Positions 9,923 to 24,900 of a stretch of 64,000 nt of DNA are shown one piece after another. Both the position numbers and the translations under genes were made by a program. Each line of letters opens with the position of its first letter. The first letter of the stretch is position 1. This DNA comes from Patiria pectinifera (taxonomy: Eukaryota > Echinodermata > Asteroidea > Valvatida > Asterinidae), in the NCBI GenBank assembly GCA_029964075.1, contig CM057138.1, positions 6,380,932 to 6,444,931 on the forward strand, written 5' to 3'. The notes below the pieces were generated by a model that did no database searches, was not told the origin of the DNA, and worked only from the letters and a program-made list of their open reading frames with translations.

Positions 9923-12900
9923 GTATGTACGTGAACTTTAAAGCTATAGTCCATCATTTGCAGCTATCCGAAAAGTAACTGGCGTAATTATTGTTGAAAT
10001 TTAACATACTTGGTTGACAGATAGTAAGGGGACAAAACTCCCTGTGAAATTATTCTTTCTGGCAAGCTGTCATTTTGAAGAAATTAACAAAAGAAGGCCT
10101 TTCCAACACTGCTTCTTAAGACGCACCGTAGGAAATGTAAATTAGTAGTTCGTTTTGTTATTTGGCGAAGCGCGCGCAAGCATTGGCACCACGCACACGC
10201 ACGCGCGGTTGCTATAATTCGTCAGATCAGTGCGCGACATCGCGTAGCTGCAATCGGCTCAGTGTCTCAGACGCTGAATTCAGGCCCAATTCAAAACATG
10301 ATTCAGCAACTTTTGATTTGAAATTGAGATCCTAGAATGCTGTTTTTCTCGGAATATACAGCTGAAGCTGAGCTGAAACTTCATCAGGTTAGTTGTTCAG
10401 TACCCTTCTTTAGATTTTGAGCACTTTTGTTGCTTCAAACGAACAAAATGCACAAATTACAAATGATGGACTATGTCTTTAAATAGATACATGTAATGTG
10501 CATACATGTATTTGTCATTCTATACATTTTAGAGTGGGACATTTGCCCTTTCCCTGTTACGGGCTCCGTGCACAAGTACCCCCTCAACGGTAAGAAAGGG
10601 AGAGTTGGGAATGACTACTTGGAGAGACATTCGAATGCACTGCTGAAGACGCCTGACGCTCACACAAAGACGCTATTGGCTGGTGCACAAAATTAATCGT
10701 GCTTACTTTGAGCTATACGCGCGCAAACCATTACGCACACGCGGTGTGTCCCGTCCAATTCACGGTGTGTCTCTAATTCACGCACGCTCTCTAATTCACG
10801 CACGGAGTCATACTTGCCATGCAAGTATCATTGAAATGAGATCAAATTATTCTCATTTGCGGGGAAGAATGCATTAACCCTAACCTTCCCAAACCCTCTT
10901 TGCAAAACAGAGGATTTTGCAGGATATATGGCAGAAATGTGTGGCTGATTTTGGAGGTTGCATGGTCTTAGGCTGGACCTTGTGTTGTTTATGCTCAGCT
11001 GTGCATAAATTTAGGCCTAGATTATACTTGAAATCCTCCGCACTGCTCCGGGATGTCACTGGCTCTGCCTCAACATATTGACGGTGATTGCTGGAGGATT
11101 TTGCAGGATTGAGGCAGTGGTCACCCCTTCAAGGACCACATTCAAGAAATAATACAGGATTTTGCAGGATTGAGGCTGCATGCAATTTTTACATGGAGGC
11201 AGTTGGAGGATTTGGCAGGATTGAGGTTGCATCCTAGCCAAAATGCCTAGGGAATTGGGGTTAAGCCTTCTATTTTGTTGTGACACAGTCTAAATAAAAC
11301 AACTGGAACATCCCCCAATTTGCTCCATGGTCTCTGATTGTGACCGCATTCACTCGCTAGTGGTCTTCTTGGTTCATGAATAGCCTGCCCATTTGACTGA
11401 TCAGAGAAATCCCAGCCATTATTTTTTCACCATTACAGCTCTGGAGGGCATTGCATGTGGCACCTCACTCGTCACTTTTTGTTAGAATGGGAACATCCGG
11501 TGAATTCGGGATAACCGGATTTCGAAATCTCTGCTTTCTTCCACCACTAGTTTTGTACATGTATGCTCGTTGGTTGAATTAGTGTTGTGCATCGGGTCGG
11601 ATTGACCAGGCCAAACTGACTCGAAACATTTATAGATATAAATCAAATCCGAACCAAAACCAACTGGGGCAAACTGTGTCTGTTTTTTGTGCCTGAACTT
11701 ACACGCGTCGTGGAAAATCGTCATCTTTCAGTGACTGAATCATACTGTACGGCACTCACAATGTGACCTACTGGTGGGCCTACTGTTGTAGACCGCAAAC
11801 CATTTTGGTTGTACCGGGCACAGTGACCCTACAATAAATATTCACCGTGTGAATTTCTGAACTGTTTCGGGAGGGGGGGGGGGGGTTCGGTTTAGTTCAG
11901 GTTTTCCCAAAATGGCTTAACCGACTCGACCCGAAAATCACAAACGCAAAATCGAAATCGACCCGACTGAAATGATGGACAAACCGACGTGACCCGAAAC
12001 TGTGAAATGATGGACAAACCGACCCAACCCGAAGTTGGTTTCGGGTCGGTTTCAGGTTGGGCTGCAAAACACTAGAGTAAACCACTCCATCAGCTTCATC
12101 TTGAGGCCATTTGCACCCCTCGTGCTTACAAAAAGGTGGTTAAAAAGCGCCCTCTGTTGTTCACGCACGGAGCATATAACATTTGTTTTGTCCATGCACA
12201 GCTGCCAGTGCCAGTAGCTCCAGTGCCAGTGGTTGTGCCTTGAGTAAACCCATGCAACGCAAGCTAGTAGCGTTAGTCAACTGCCAGCTAGTAGAGGAAG
12301 AAGGCCGATCACGGGCCATGCGTGCTGCTAGGTCACTGGGTGAACGGACAGTCACGGAGCTCATACTACAGCATCAAAACCAACAGCAACTGTCGGCCAA
12401 TCTGTGGGCTGCGGTCCGGGCGAGAGGATGCCAGTTTCTTGGGCCAGGTAATTCACTCATACATGTACTTGATCATGAAAATACAACACGGTTTGAAGGG
12501 AAGTAGTGACAAATAATACATATAGATGGGTACAGTCGACTCTCGTTAATACACTCTCAGCCAGATCCTAGCCAAAATGTTTGAAAGTCAGAATATTGTA
12601 TTAAGAGAAGCGCCGGTTGTATTCAGTGTGTGCACATAAATGCACGGTCAAGACCAAGGCCTTATGTTCACTTTTAATCTATAGCACCTGTATTACATTG
12701 CGTGTATGCTCTGAAGAATCAATAAAACCATAGAGTGCTTGGTTGGTTTCGGGAGCTACAGGGAGTAATAGGCAGGGCGGTATCGGCACTACAAGTCACT
12801 AAAGGACTAACAGTATACAAATATAACATGGTTTGAGGACGGACAGTCAATTTTCACTCCCCAAGGTATTGGAAGTTGACAAACCAGTTTTTCAACAAAC

Positions 12901-15900
12901 TTTGCCTCGGGAACTAGTTTGTCAACTGCCAATACCGAGGGGAGCTAATATCAATTATCCACCCGAAATAAACTATGTTATATTTGTTTTACTATACCTC
13001 ATACATATTCAGTTGCCGAAATTTCCCGTTGCGGTATGCACCTTGTCCAGCTCACCAGAAGAATATTATTGCTCAACCTCAGAAAAGTTTAGTTCGTTCA
13101 ATGCTATACAAGTAACTAAGGTTGTAAATACAGTTGTTTGTGGACAACTTTTTTTTAGTACAGGAGGCATCTTTATTGTCCACAATATTTTCCAGTTCGG
13201 CATCATTGAGCTTGGGAAAACGCTCCTACAACCACCTTTTCATGTGTAGCTAGCTAGGGCGATGTTTGCGCGTGCGTATTTCACCCATGCGACAGTTCCA
13301 CGATTGCTTCATAAAGCGCATGCGTAGAAGGCTGTCTAACCCGTGCGACAGTCTACTACGCATGCAAATACTCGCACGCGCTTGGTTAACAGCAAAAATA
13401 GCTTTGGTGAGTGGTGGTGAATGGACCAGTGAGATTTTGGCTTTTGATCATGAATATGTATGAGGTACGGTAAAAAAATATTGACACAGTTTGTATCAAT
13501 GAGGTCAACTGTACTTCATTTCCAACTATACTGTACCTTATTTTGAACCGCATGTTTTAATTTTGGCAGCGATGCAAGAAGAGACCTTGAAGCTGGTGCT
13601 GTTAGCCTTAGAGGACGGAGCTGCTTTGTCTCGCAAGGTCCTGGTCATGTTTGTCGTTCAGAAACTAGAGCAGCAATTTCCCCAAGCATCCAAGACCAGC
13701 GTAGGCCACGTTGTTCAGTTGCTGTATCGAGCATCTTGCTTCATTGTGACAAAACGGGACGAAGAATCATCGCTCATGCAACTCAAGGATGAGGTTAGCT
13801 TTAAAGCAGGTTTCAAATATGTATTGTATATGCTCTGCATAAAATTCAAATTTTCTAACCTAAAATGTTTTGTCCTTGAGTGTTCTTAAAAAAAATTACT
13901 TTTTTGGTGGGGGGTGTTTTTATTTTGGTGGTCTGCAACCATTTTGAAAAAAAAGCTTTTATCAGGGGTTACTTTTTCGCACAAAAACATCTGCCCTGTG
14001 GGTAGACTGGTTCCTGGTCCCCAAATTGGGGCTGGAACCAGTCTATCATGCAGGAACAAATTGAGCTGCAAAAATTTATATGGATATTAAAAAAAAAAGA
14101 GTAATTTAAAAAAATAAAAATATGCAGACATGCTATTAACAATACTCTTAAACAACTCAATTTCATCAAGGTTTTTAAGTCATTTTATGTATTCTTTGAG
14201 TCTAGAACTCTTTCAGTCGAAGACATAATGACTGGTCTTTATCATGTTCATTGTTGGAATTTTGAATGCTTCAAAAATAACAGATTTTTTTCGGCCAGCA
14301 GTCACGTACATGTACTGAAAATATCCCTTGTTCTTCCATACCTGAAGAAAGTGCAAAAACATGCAGTTCTGTAAGCTGTAACTGTGGCTAAGTTTAATTG
14401 CTATTATAACTACATGTGTAATTTTGCCTGCTTTTATAGTTTCGGAACTACGATGCTCTGCGTAGGGAACATGACGCCCAGATAGTACACATAGCAATGG
14501 AGGCAGGACTACGCATCTCCCCTGAGCAATGGTCCTCACTGCTATATGGAGATCTCAATCACAAGTCACATATGCAGTCCATCATTGATAAGGTAAGATG
14601 GTCTCCTGTCTTTACATACATATATCTAATTTGTTTATGTTGTGCAGTGTGGTCCAATAGTTAAGGTTGAACCCTGACAGCAAACATGGTGTTTGTGTCC
14701 TTGGGTAAGACACTTGACTACAATTACCCCTCTAGACCCTGGAGTTTTAATGGGTAGAGACTAGATTGCACTGATCTTGAGCTGCCGCTGAAAAGTGGTT
14801 TGATTATTGGAGTGTGGATTCAATCGAATAAGTCCGCATATTCGAAACGCGGTGATCAAGCTTTACGTGTGCCGGCCTGAATTGCCTGCACCAGTCAGGA
14901 ATTGAACATGCCGGTCAGGTCCGCATGCACACAGCACTTGCCAATTAGGATTTAAATGGGTTGCCTGTCTTAAATTGGCAATGAGTGGATCGGAACAATA
15001 AATCATTGAAAGCAGGCCTCGATATTAACCGCGGCCACCACGTCCATTAGCTGCATGCCTTGCCGAGTTGGCCACAATGTCCCTTCAAAATATGCACATT
15101 TCTTGGCCAACTTGGCCAGGAAGCCCTTTTTATTCACATCACATGTACGTACCAATAATTAATAAACATTAACAGACCCCAAAACTGTGCGGAAAAAAAA
15201 ATTTGCACTCGCTAAATTTGGAAGGAAACCTCCGTTGTTTTTCCCCGATCACGCTCGCTGGCTGAAGTTATCTTCGCATCAGACAGCATGCGCATGCATG
15301 TTGCATAGCACATGTAGCATGCATATGCTGATCATTAGTTCGGTGCAGTTGGTATAGAGTGATAGCAGTGTGCTATAGCAAAGTGCTAGTGATGATGGAG
15401 GGTCCAGGAACAGTCGATGGCCGACATAACAGTGTAAATCACATTCCAATTTGGCATCATAAATATCGCAAGCAAACATCGTTACCGAAAAAAGATTTAT
15501 CTGCGAGTTTTTTTTTTCTTCACAGAACTTCATATCTCTTTTCTGTAAATGGTTTGACTTATTGAGATTTCACTGTGTATCTTTCTTTTCTAGCTGCAAA
15601 CCCCGGCATCATTTGCATCTAGTATCCAAGAGCTGACCATTGCATTACAGCGATCGGCCGACCCAGGGCAACTCACTAAGCTGATTACCTATCTGGATCA
15701 GTTAGCTGCTATAGACCCTAATCCAGGTACACCTATCATTGCTATTTTTAACTGCTGTCCAGGCTATGTTCAAGTTTCACCCTGAAAAGTAAATTTGATT
15801 TTCAAACTGCTATTTTTTCAAGCAATACAAAAGTTTTTCTTGTTGGAATTGAGACATTGAATTAAAAAGATCTGCCTTCATTTAAGTTGGTATATATGCT

Positions 15901-18900
15901 TTTTCAGCAGTTAAATTTTTCTTTTCCGAACAACTTTTTAAAAGAATATAAAATGTCCTGTAACAAATAAAATTCTCTGTTTTTGGTTAGAATAAAACAA
16001 ATAAGTTGCACTTAATTAGGAGACAAAATTGTTTGTGTTGAGTGGCATTGGGGTGTGCATTTTCGGGTAGTACGGGTACCCAATTGAAAAAAAAAAGGTT
16101 TAAAGAAACAAACCCCAACATTTAAATCTTGCAAGTAGCTGTTCAGATTGTCTTTAAAGGTCCACACGATTAGTACCACATTGGTGTGTCAGTACAGCAA
16201 GATAAAAGTGTGTACAGTGAGCTCAATAGGCCCATATCAGCTTTAACCCTAACCCTCCAGGGTATTTTGGCTAGAAACCCTGCCAAACGCAGCAACATGC
16301 AACACTTGTTTAAGTGACAAGCCTGCCTAGTGCAGCAAGATCCATCAGGCAGAAAGACTCAAGACCAAACTGCCTCAGAGTCTGTGGTCCCCAAACTCAT
16401 TTGGGAAATTTCCGTTAGTACTTCGTTTTGGATTCGGCGAAGACGTGAATGGGTGCGCGCAAGCGTTGACACGTTGCACTTGGTGGGGCGGTTGCTATAA
16501 TTCGTTGGTTCAGTGCGTGACATCGTGTAGCTGCAATCGGCTGAATGAGAACGTGTCCCGGACGCTGATTTCAGCTGCAATTCAAAACATGACTCGGCAA
16601 CTTTTGAATTTAAATCGAGATCCTAGAAAATTGTTTTCTCGGAATATTCAGCATTCACCGAGCTAAACACTTCATCAGGTTAGTTGTTAAGCACCCTTCT
16701 TTAGATTTTGGGCACTCTTGTACTTCAAACGAAAAAAATTGCACAAATGACAATTGATATACCCTACCTTTAAAACCGGCTAAGCTCATATTTATTCCCT
16801 TATATTGTTTGATATCGTTTATACAGATGCTGGCATACCTAGTTGGAGTGATTTGGAGGATGCCATGTTAGCAGTCAAAACTGTGGTCACGGGCTTGGTA
16901 GAGTTTGTACAGAATCACAACATGAACAAGAAAACACTGGAACAACAGGTATGTCAAGCCCATACAAGTAGCATTATCAAGGCAGTGTCTCAAAGCATTT
17001 GGATTAAAGGTAGAGTGGACATTTGCAGCTATCCAAAAAGTGACCGTCCAAAATACTGTTAAAAAAAGCTTACTTAGTTTAAAGATAGTAATGACACTAA
17101 ACTCCCTGTGAAATTATTCCTTCTGGCAGGCTGTCATTTTGAAGAAAACAACAAAAGAGGGTCATTTCTAAAGATGTGTCGAGTGACACATTTTTGGAAA
17201 TTTTCGTTCGTATTTGGTTTGTAATTGATTACTCTGTTCTTGTTATTTGCAGCAGACGCAGAATATCAAGTACAAGACCAGTATGTGCAGGGACATAACT
17301 CAGAAGAGAGGCTGCCCTCGCGGAAACAACTGCACTTTTGCACATTCTGAGGAAGAATTAGAAAGGTACTTAATTCTGTTTTTAAAATGTCAAAACTTCA
17401 GATATGTAGTGGCCTCAGCTCCAGTAACAACCTAAGAGTTCCACGCACATTCAAAAAGGCAGGGGACAGGGCCTTCTCAGTGTCTGGTCCCCGATGCTGG
17501 AATTCCTTGTCACACAACATCCGCAACATCAGTTCTCTTGACAACTTTAAGGGCAGACTGAAAACTGATCTGTTCTCTCCACATAATCTGTAACTTGTCT
17601 TCTGGAGTTGTCCTTAGTCGCGCATTGATACTTGCGAAAATGCGCGCTATAAATCGTGTTTTTTATTATCTGCACATTTCAAAATATAGATTGTTTCTCC
17701 TGACATGTTTAAACTTGTGTGTTTTATTTCAACACAAAAAAAGATAATTATCTCAAAGTTGAACAAAGAAAATTGGCTGGAGCGGGGCTTGAACCTGCAA
17801 CCTCCGGATTGCCGTTCCGGTGCTCTACCAACTGAGCTATCCATCCCTATGTTGGCGGTTCCCCATTTTGTCAATGTCTTGTTCAAGGGGTGCTAGTCAG
17901 CAGCCATAAACCCGTACATGCCATGTAGCCAGGGACCACGCCCAAAGTCAAGATGCTAGCAACATTATAAATACTACAAACTGGGATCACTCAAAAGAGA
18001 ACATTTAAAAATTACTTAGTTTCTATTTTGACGTTTGCAATCCTCTAATAAAAGGCGTACAATTTGGGTTACTTTTGCACACAAACAGAATTTGTATAAA
18101 AACATGGATGCGCCTAGCAGGCAACATTGTGTACGGCCAGTTAGCTCTCCTGTAAATAAAACCGTCAGCACGTGTGGGAAAATTTTATCATAGTTGCCGG
18201 GCCGGATAGGGCCGGCTGCGATAGGTAACACGGTAGCAATTTACGATGTTCATTTCTCAACGTCATCAAGTCAAAGTATAACTTTGTTTGCACAACAAAA
18301 ATAAGATTCATCTTTCAACTTGTGTTGTATAGCATGTGGAAATTGCTGTGCCTATTTCTGTCAGACGTGCGCGGTACACACATGTTTGTTCGAAAAAAGG
18401 GAACGGCCTATCTATATGCTTTTCATTGTCGCCCAATACATTGTACCATGGACATGTACATTATACAATTCCGAAGCCGAACCGAACCGAAGTTCAGAGG
18501 AAAACAATCAAACCGCAACCGAACCGAACTGAACCGAACATTGAGGATCACTTGCAGCACTAATCTAGTTCCTTGTGCTAAACCGAAGCCACAATATCTG
18601 TCTTCCATAGGTACCGTGCTAAAAGTCGACGCATGCTCTCCGCATTGAACCGTCAGATGAGCTCCCAGAACAAAGTGTCAGAGGGACCCAGAACACCCAA
18701 GCTCATTGCAAAGGGAGTCAGTGAAGATGGACTGACCTCAGAAGATCGCCATCATTTGTTGGAGCTACAACAGCACATTGCCTCACGAAGCAAAAGGTAC
18801 AGTACGATAGTGATGTGTTCTGTCAAATTGGGACACCTGGCATGTCCAGGCAGCTGGCCAAAAAAGTATTTTTGGAAATTGCTGAAATATGGATCTTTCC

Positions 18901-21900
18901 CTGTGCCATTGTGATCAATTTATTGAAACAGACATTCCTTTGAAGTTTGTGTCGTCACAAAGTTGAAAGCAGAGAAGTTTCCTGATTCAAGTTTTCGGTA
19001 ATGCAGGTCTGAAATTGTTACACCTCAAAAAGTTACACCCCAAATCATCTTTGGAGGAGGAATTTGGATTGAGGTTCTAATGGCAAAAGTCGCGCACTGA
19101 TTTCGTAGGATGCACTTGTCAAGGTGGGCCCTTGTTTGTGTGTTGTTTTTTGTAAATATAATAAATATATAGGTGGCCTATGCTTCTAATCCTCCTCAGC
19201 TCCACACAGGCCTCAACAAATTGACAATCTGAAATTTTGACAGTATTATTTTCAAAACATGTAGAATTTGCACCCAAGAAAATTAAAAAATAGAAAAAAT
19301 CAGCCCAACATTGCAAAAGATTTACATTACATCAAAGAGCATCCCTGAATTTTTGTCGTAATAAATTCTTTAATATGTATCGCATCTTATTTTAATCTCT
19401 TTCTAAACAGAGATGAGTCATCAATATCAACCATGTCAGACACAGACATGCAGAGGCATTCAAATGGTCAGTAAAAGTAATTCAATACATTGTCCATAAA
19501 AGGATTATTTATTTTGGGTAATGATTTTTATTCAATAATATACATTTGTTGACAGCTTAGATGTGAAACATGGATATTTAACACCTTAGATCTGTTATGT
19601 GAGAGGGCGCTATTTTGCTTTTGTCGGTACTCCTTGTCATAAGTATATATAAGCATTAAAAAATTAAAAAATTAATTACCCACAAAACAGTTTTGAAAAG
19701 TTTTGAAGCCTACTATTGTACTTGTCCAAACACAAGTTTAACATGAAAAACAAGTAAAAGTGAATACAAAAGAAAGAAAATAGAAGTAAAGTTTGATATA
19801 TGTGTGTTGTTGTGTGAATTTTTTCGTGCACACCTTTTTGGTGATCCGTTTTGGTGATCCGTGGACAGAACCTTAAAAACGGTGTTTTAAAATAGAATAA
19901 CTAAGTAAAAAAAATAAGTGATTTATTTGAATGATTGTACTAAAAGAAAGCTTATGAATTGGGCTTTCATGTTCAATATTTTTCAAAGCACTACATGAAG
20001 AACTTCACTGAGACAATGGTCCCGACATTTGGGTTTTGATTTTCTGTGACTCACCCTGTATGTATCCCTGTGGATTATAAGTATGCATCCATAGATGGCT
20101 GCAAAGCTAACAATCTTTATGGCTCAGTAGCAGATCTTCAAGGGAGTAGGGATTTATGCCTTGAATATTGTGACAAGAAATCTTGGTGAGTTTGTTTCGT
20201 TCTGAAATGAACAGTTTATAACCGTTTCTGTTGAACAGATGGTAAAAGACGTCCTGATATAACCCAATCCCCCGTACTGCATTCTATGGTAAGCAAGGCC
20301 GAACATCATCAGGCAAGGCAACCAGCTCTAGTGCCCCCTCCATCAGAAAACCCAAGGCACCAAGTATCCTATGCAAAGTCGACAGACCGACAATGGGGGG
20401 AAAGTTACGAAGATCAGCAAAACCCACACGTGCAGATTTCATTGTCCAGCACCTACGTTCATCCTCCGGGGGCGGTGTGCCACTTGTACACCACGCCTCA
20501 GCCAGTGTACAGTCACCAGTATTCTAATAACTTCACTGCTCATACTGGTGGGATTGAACCGTCCAATTCAAGTCGGTCAATGACCAGCCATGAGACAGTT
20601 GGCCATGACCGCCTGGCCAGCTGGGACATGCCTGACGGACCAGCACGTGAGCCGTATCGATACGACCAGGATTCCGCCAAGCGCACTGTCGGAGCGGGAA
20701 AACCATCCATGAAATCACCAGTCATGCACACTTGGAACGTCAGTGGCAATAATACACACAAGGTATATATCCCGATAATATATTATACACATTTTGACTG
20801 CTTCGAGGGGTGTGGTCAAACTAGTCCCCCGAGGGAAAATAGAAAGCTCCAAGAATCATCATGGGAGGCTAGTTTTACTAGGGGCGCTGTGGTCCAATGG
20901 TTATGCTGGTCAACTCATGCCCTGTGGTACGTGGGTTTGAACCCTGACGGGAACATGGTGCTTGTATTCTTGGGCAAGACACTTTACTACAATTACCTCT
21001 CTCCACCCAGAGGCGTAAGTGGGGGCAAGCCATCACCGCGTTATGGGGAAGTTTTTCATTGTTAGGGTAATCAGGACCGAGTTGAGGAGACTTCCTGCTG
21101 TCCCCATAACGTCTTCGGTCCCCATAGTACCATGGGACAACTCTTGTGTAGTCCCCACAACTACGGAACAAGAATGTGTGTACCTGTGAAGGTAGAGACC
21201 AAATTGCGCTGATCTCGAGATTCTGCAGAAGAAAATGGTCTCATTCCAGATGAACAGGGATAATAATTGTAAAGCGCTTTAAAATCTTTATAAAGCGCTA
21301 TATAAGCACCACATTATATATTACTACATCACATATCAAAGCAGTCAATAGTTGACTAATAACACCTCTCCCACAGATTCTGCAGTTTCGTAAAAGTACA
21401 TGTACATCAGACTCCAACATGAAGGTATCTCTCATTCAATATTATTGAAAATTAGCTCGAACTTGTCCAAACTACCCTTTCATGGAAAAATTCGAACCCA
21501 ACTCTATTGCATGTGGAAACATTAAGCGTAATGGACAGACCTGTGTGCATGTGCACATAGACTTCTGGTTGCTATGCATGTAGTACCTCTTCAGAGTGAG
21601 GCTGTCATTGTACATGTACATGTACAGCCTTTTAGGCCATGCACAGTAAAATAGTGATAAAAGTAAACACCATGTGATGCGTTATCAGCCAATCAAGAGA
21701 CAGATATAATTAGTTGTTTTGCTTTAGATCCACATCATAAAACTCAGCCAAGTAGTAATGAGGACACTTTACTACAAAACAAAGTTATGTATGCGCTCCT
21801 TAACGCCTTTTTTATCCAAGAGTGGATATGTAAAAGCAAACTACCTATCCAGCAAGCAAAAATAATTTGGGGTCAGTTTTAATGATACTGGTACTTAAAA

Positions 21901-24900
21901 ATGACAAAGTTCAGAGGTGGACCCTAAGTTTAAAGACAAAGTCCAAATTTCATGTGACACTGGAAAAGTGTTTAAGACTAGCCAGCCATGTCTTTATCAA
22001 CCATTTAAAACTGGCCACATGACGGGCTCTCGACCAATAGGAATGGGTAAACTGTCTTGGGTATTTATGAATACAATGTAATACCATGAAGCCCAGGTGC
22101 TGATAGGTTCAAGATTGATCCAATTCCAGGTATTTTATACAGAACACTTTGGCAAGATGACCTGTTCCAGCGAATGTTCACTTTTGTGCCATGAAGATTT
22201 CGTAGAGCCGTATTTTACTTTTGTATTTCGTTAATACCTTTTGTTTTAATTCCTTTTTTCATTTATTTATTTATTTATATATTTTTACATTCTTTTTGAC
22301 TTGAGGATGTCTCTCTTGGCGAGCTGTGTGAGCGCAAACAAGAAATCCTACATCAGTTGAAAGGATTCAGCAGCGAAGAAAGCAAGAATCCGTGGGATAG
22401 AAACGATTGCCTGACCAGAACAGTCACGTCACTCTGGACCATCCCTTCCGATTCAGTCTCTAAAAAGTCAGTACCTGTATTCTACAACCTATTTCATGTA
22501 CCCATGATAAACCTCGGCCTCATTGTTGATTACAATACTGTGTGTATCGAAAAAAATGCAAACAAAATATAACGGAATGCCAGACGTAGAATGTGTCACC
22601 AACATAGATAATATAGGTATGGTATGAAAGACACGCCTTTCCACTTTGAAATGAGACATCAAACGTCAAATCTGATGGTTTTGACAAGAGTTATGAGTAA
22701 TTTTCCAAGAGAGGTCAAATTGACCATGGGACCAAGTTTTCAATTTAATGCATTGGGCTGAAGGTAGCCTAATTGCCTCTGTGTGGATAATTGCCTGGCC
22801 TACAAAAAAAAATGCGTTACCGAGTAAACACAATTCTAAACACTTTCCTACTAACACCTAAAAATGTTTAGCATGTAAACATGTTTACAAACTGATAGCA
22901 AGAAAGTGTTTAGAATTGTGTTTACTCGCTAAACATATTTTTTGTACGACAGGCAAATATCCATACGGAGGCAATTAGGCTACTTTCATCCTAATGCCTA
23001 AAATCGAAAATTGTTGATACACTTTGTATGCAAACCCTAACTCCCTAGGATGATTCACGAGGAACATTCCTCTTCCTTGCAAATTCTTCACAAAAGTCAG
23101 TGTAACAATATTTGCTAACAAATAGTAACCTCCCAAATCAATCCATTTCTGAAAATTACAGCAACAGCAAATGTTGTATATTCCCTTTAAAGAAGTGCAC
23201 TTTTCAATCAAATTATCAACCAAAAGGGAATGTCATGAAGTGTTCCTCAGAAAATTTATCTCATGGAACTTATAACTCTGGTTTTTTTTCCATATGCAAA
23301 GGACATCCAGTTTGAGTCAAGAGGACACAGTATGCTACAATCCATGGACAAGCCAAGCCCCGTTCTTGATGGTGCGCCCAGTTAAAGAGACTAACACCAA
23401 CTACACGATGACATACATCAAGGCACACGTCCGGCACATGTCGGTGGACGAGCCCCTCGGCACCGTCAAAGATAAGCCGATGGGAACCCACGAGTTGTCA
23501 GAGTTCAAGAAGATGTCGTTGCAAGACCTGGAGCACACATTGCAGAAGGTTAGTGTTGCCCTGGTTTATGTACAGGGTGAGTCAAAAAAAACGAAACCCA
23601 AATGTCGGGAACCCGGACCATTGTTTTAGTGAAGTTCTGCATGTAGCACTTTCCAAATCTAGGAAATGAAAGCCCAATTCATAAGCTTTCTTTTAGAATA
23701 AGAGGGCTTTCATATCCTAGATTTTGAAAGTGCTGCATGCTTAACTTCACTAAAACAATAGTCCCGACATTTGGGTTTCGCTTTTTTTACTCACCCTGTA
23801 CATATCTTCATTTGAAAATGCAGCTTACCTATGAGGGCTCTTAGACCTGTTTGTGGGCACGTGTGTTCTAGCGGTGGAGCACAGAATTCATGATCATGAG
23901 GTTGTGGGTTCGAGCCCTGCCGTGGCCATGCGTGTTGTGCCCTTGAGTAAGGCGCTTTACCTCAATTACTCCTCTCAACCCAGGTGTTAAATGGGTACCA
24001 GCATTATTCAATGCTGGGAAGGTAACAGACTCGCTGTGGAGGAGGTGTGGCGATCCCCCACAGCAGCATATGAGTCTGGCCCAATCGCTAATGAAAGAGA
24101 GATGGGCACTCCGTTCCTGTGAACACAGGTTCGTCCCCTTTACTTACTTACTTTAGACCTGGTTCTGTCCTTATAATAAACACCGCAAAAAAAGAAAATC
24201 CAACCTCATTGGAGGGGTCATAATCTTGAATCTCATTTATACATGTTGTTAGCTACATTTTGATACCTTGTTTGCTACAAAAAATTGTAAATCGTCCAAC
24301 ATTGACAACAGTTTTTCAAATCGGTGAAAAATGATGCAGTTTGAAAAGTTGCAAATTGAAAGATTATATTAGGAGAAAGTGCTAAGCGCAAACAAACACG
24401 CCCGTCATTGGCCCCTATCAACTGTGCAGCGTCTGAACAAAGTGCAGGTAATTGAATTTCGGATGCTCTCATGCGTTCAAGCACTGTGAAATCGATAATC
24501 CCTGCGGTTTGTTTCGGGCAGTGTAACATTGTATTGTCACGCAGGAATTTCCACTCGCGCACTCTTTCAATTGTCAACTTTTCAAACTGCATCATTTTTC
24601 ATAAACTGCTGTCAGTGTTGGATGATTTACAGTCTTTGAAAGCAAAAATGAACGGGGTATCAAAATGAAGCTAACAACGTTCCCCAAAGGTCTACATACA
24701 TGTAAATGACGTCATCGTAAGATGATCAGATTCAAAATTATGACCCTCCAATGAGTGTGAACTTTATTTTTTTTGCGGTGTTTACTTTTAAAATGTAGGC
24801 ATAAATACAGGGTTGTAATGAGTTTCTAAATTGTGTGACTCGAGCTGAGTCGGGTCAAGTCTTCTAAGGCAGTGACTCGAGTCAATTGATTCTGTAGGTG

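Noticed and set aside
10874-11274. TTAACCCTAA and TTAGGGTTAA read as interstitial telomere sequence
   Set aside because: Only one CCCTAA unit at each end, always joined to TTAA and bounding a defined element, which fits piggyBac-type ends better than telomere arrays.
12833-13249. 138-codon open frame
   Set aside because: Lies in Roquin intron 2 and is formed by an inverted repeat; no homology recognised.
19467-19474. Alternative Roquin exon 9 donor CA|GTAAAA at 19470/19471
   Set aside because: It changes phase and creates an immediate stop in exon 10, whereas GTCAGT at 19467 keeps the frame.
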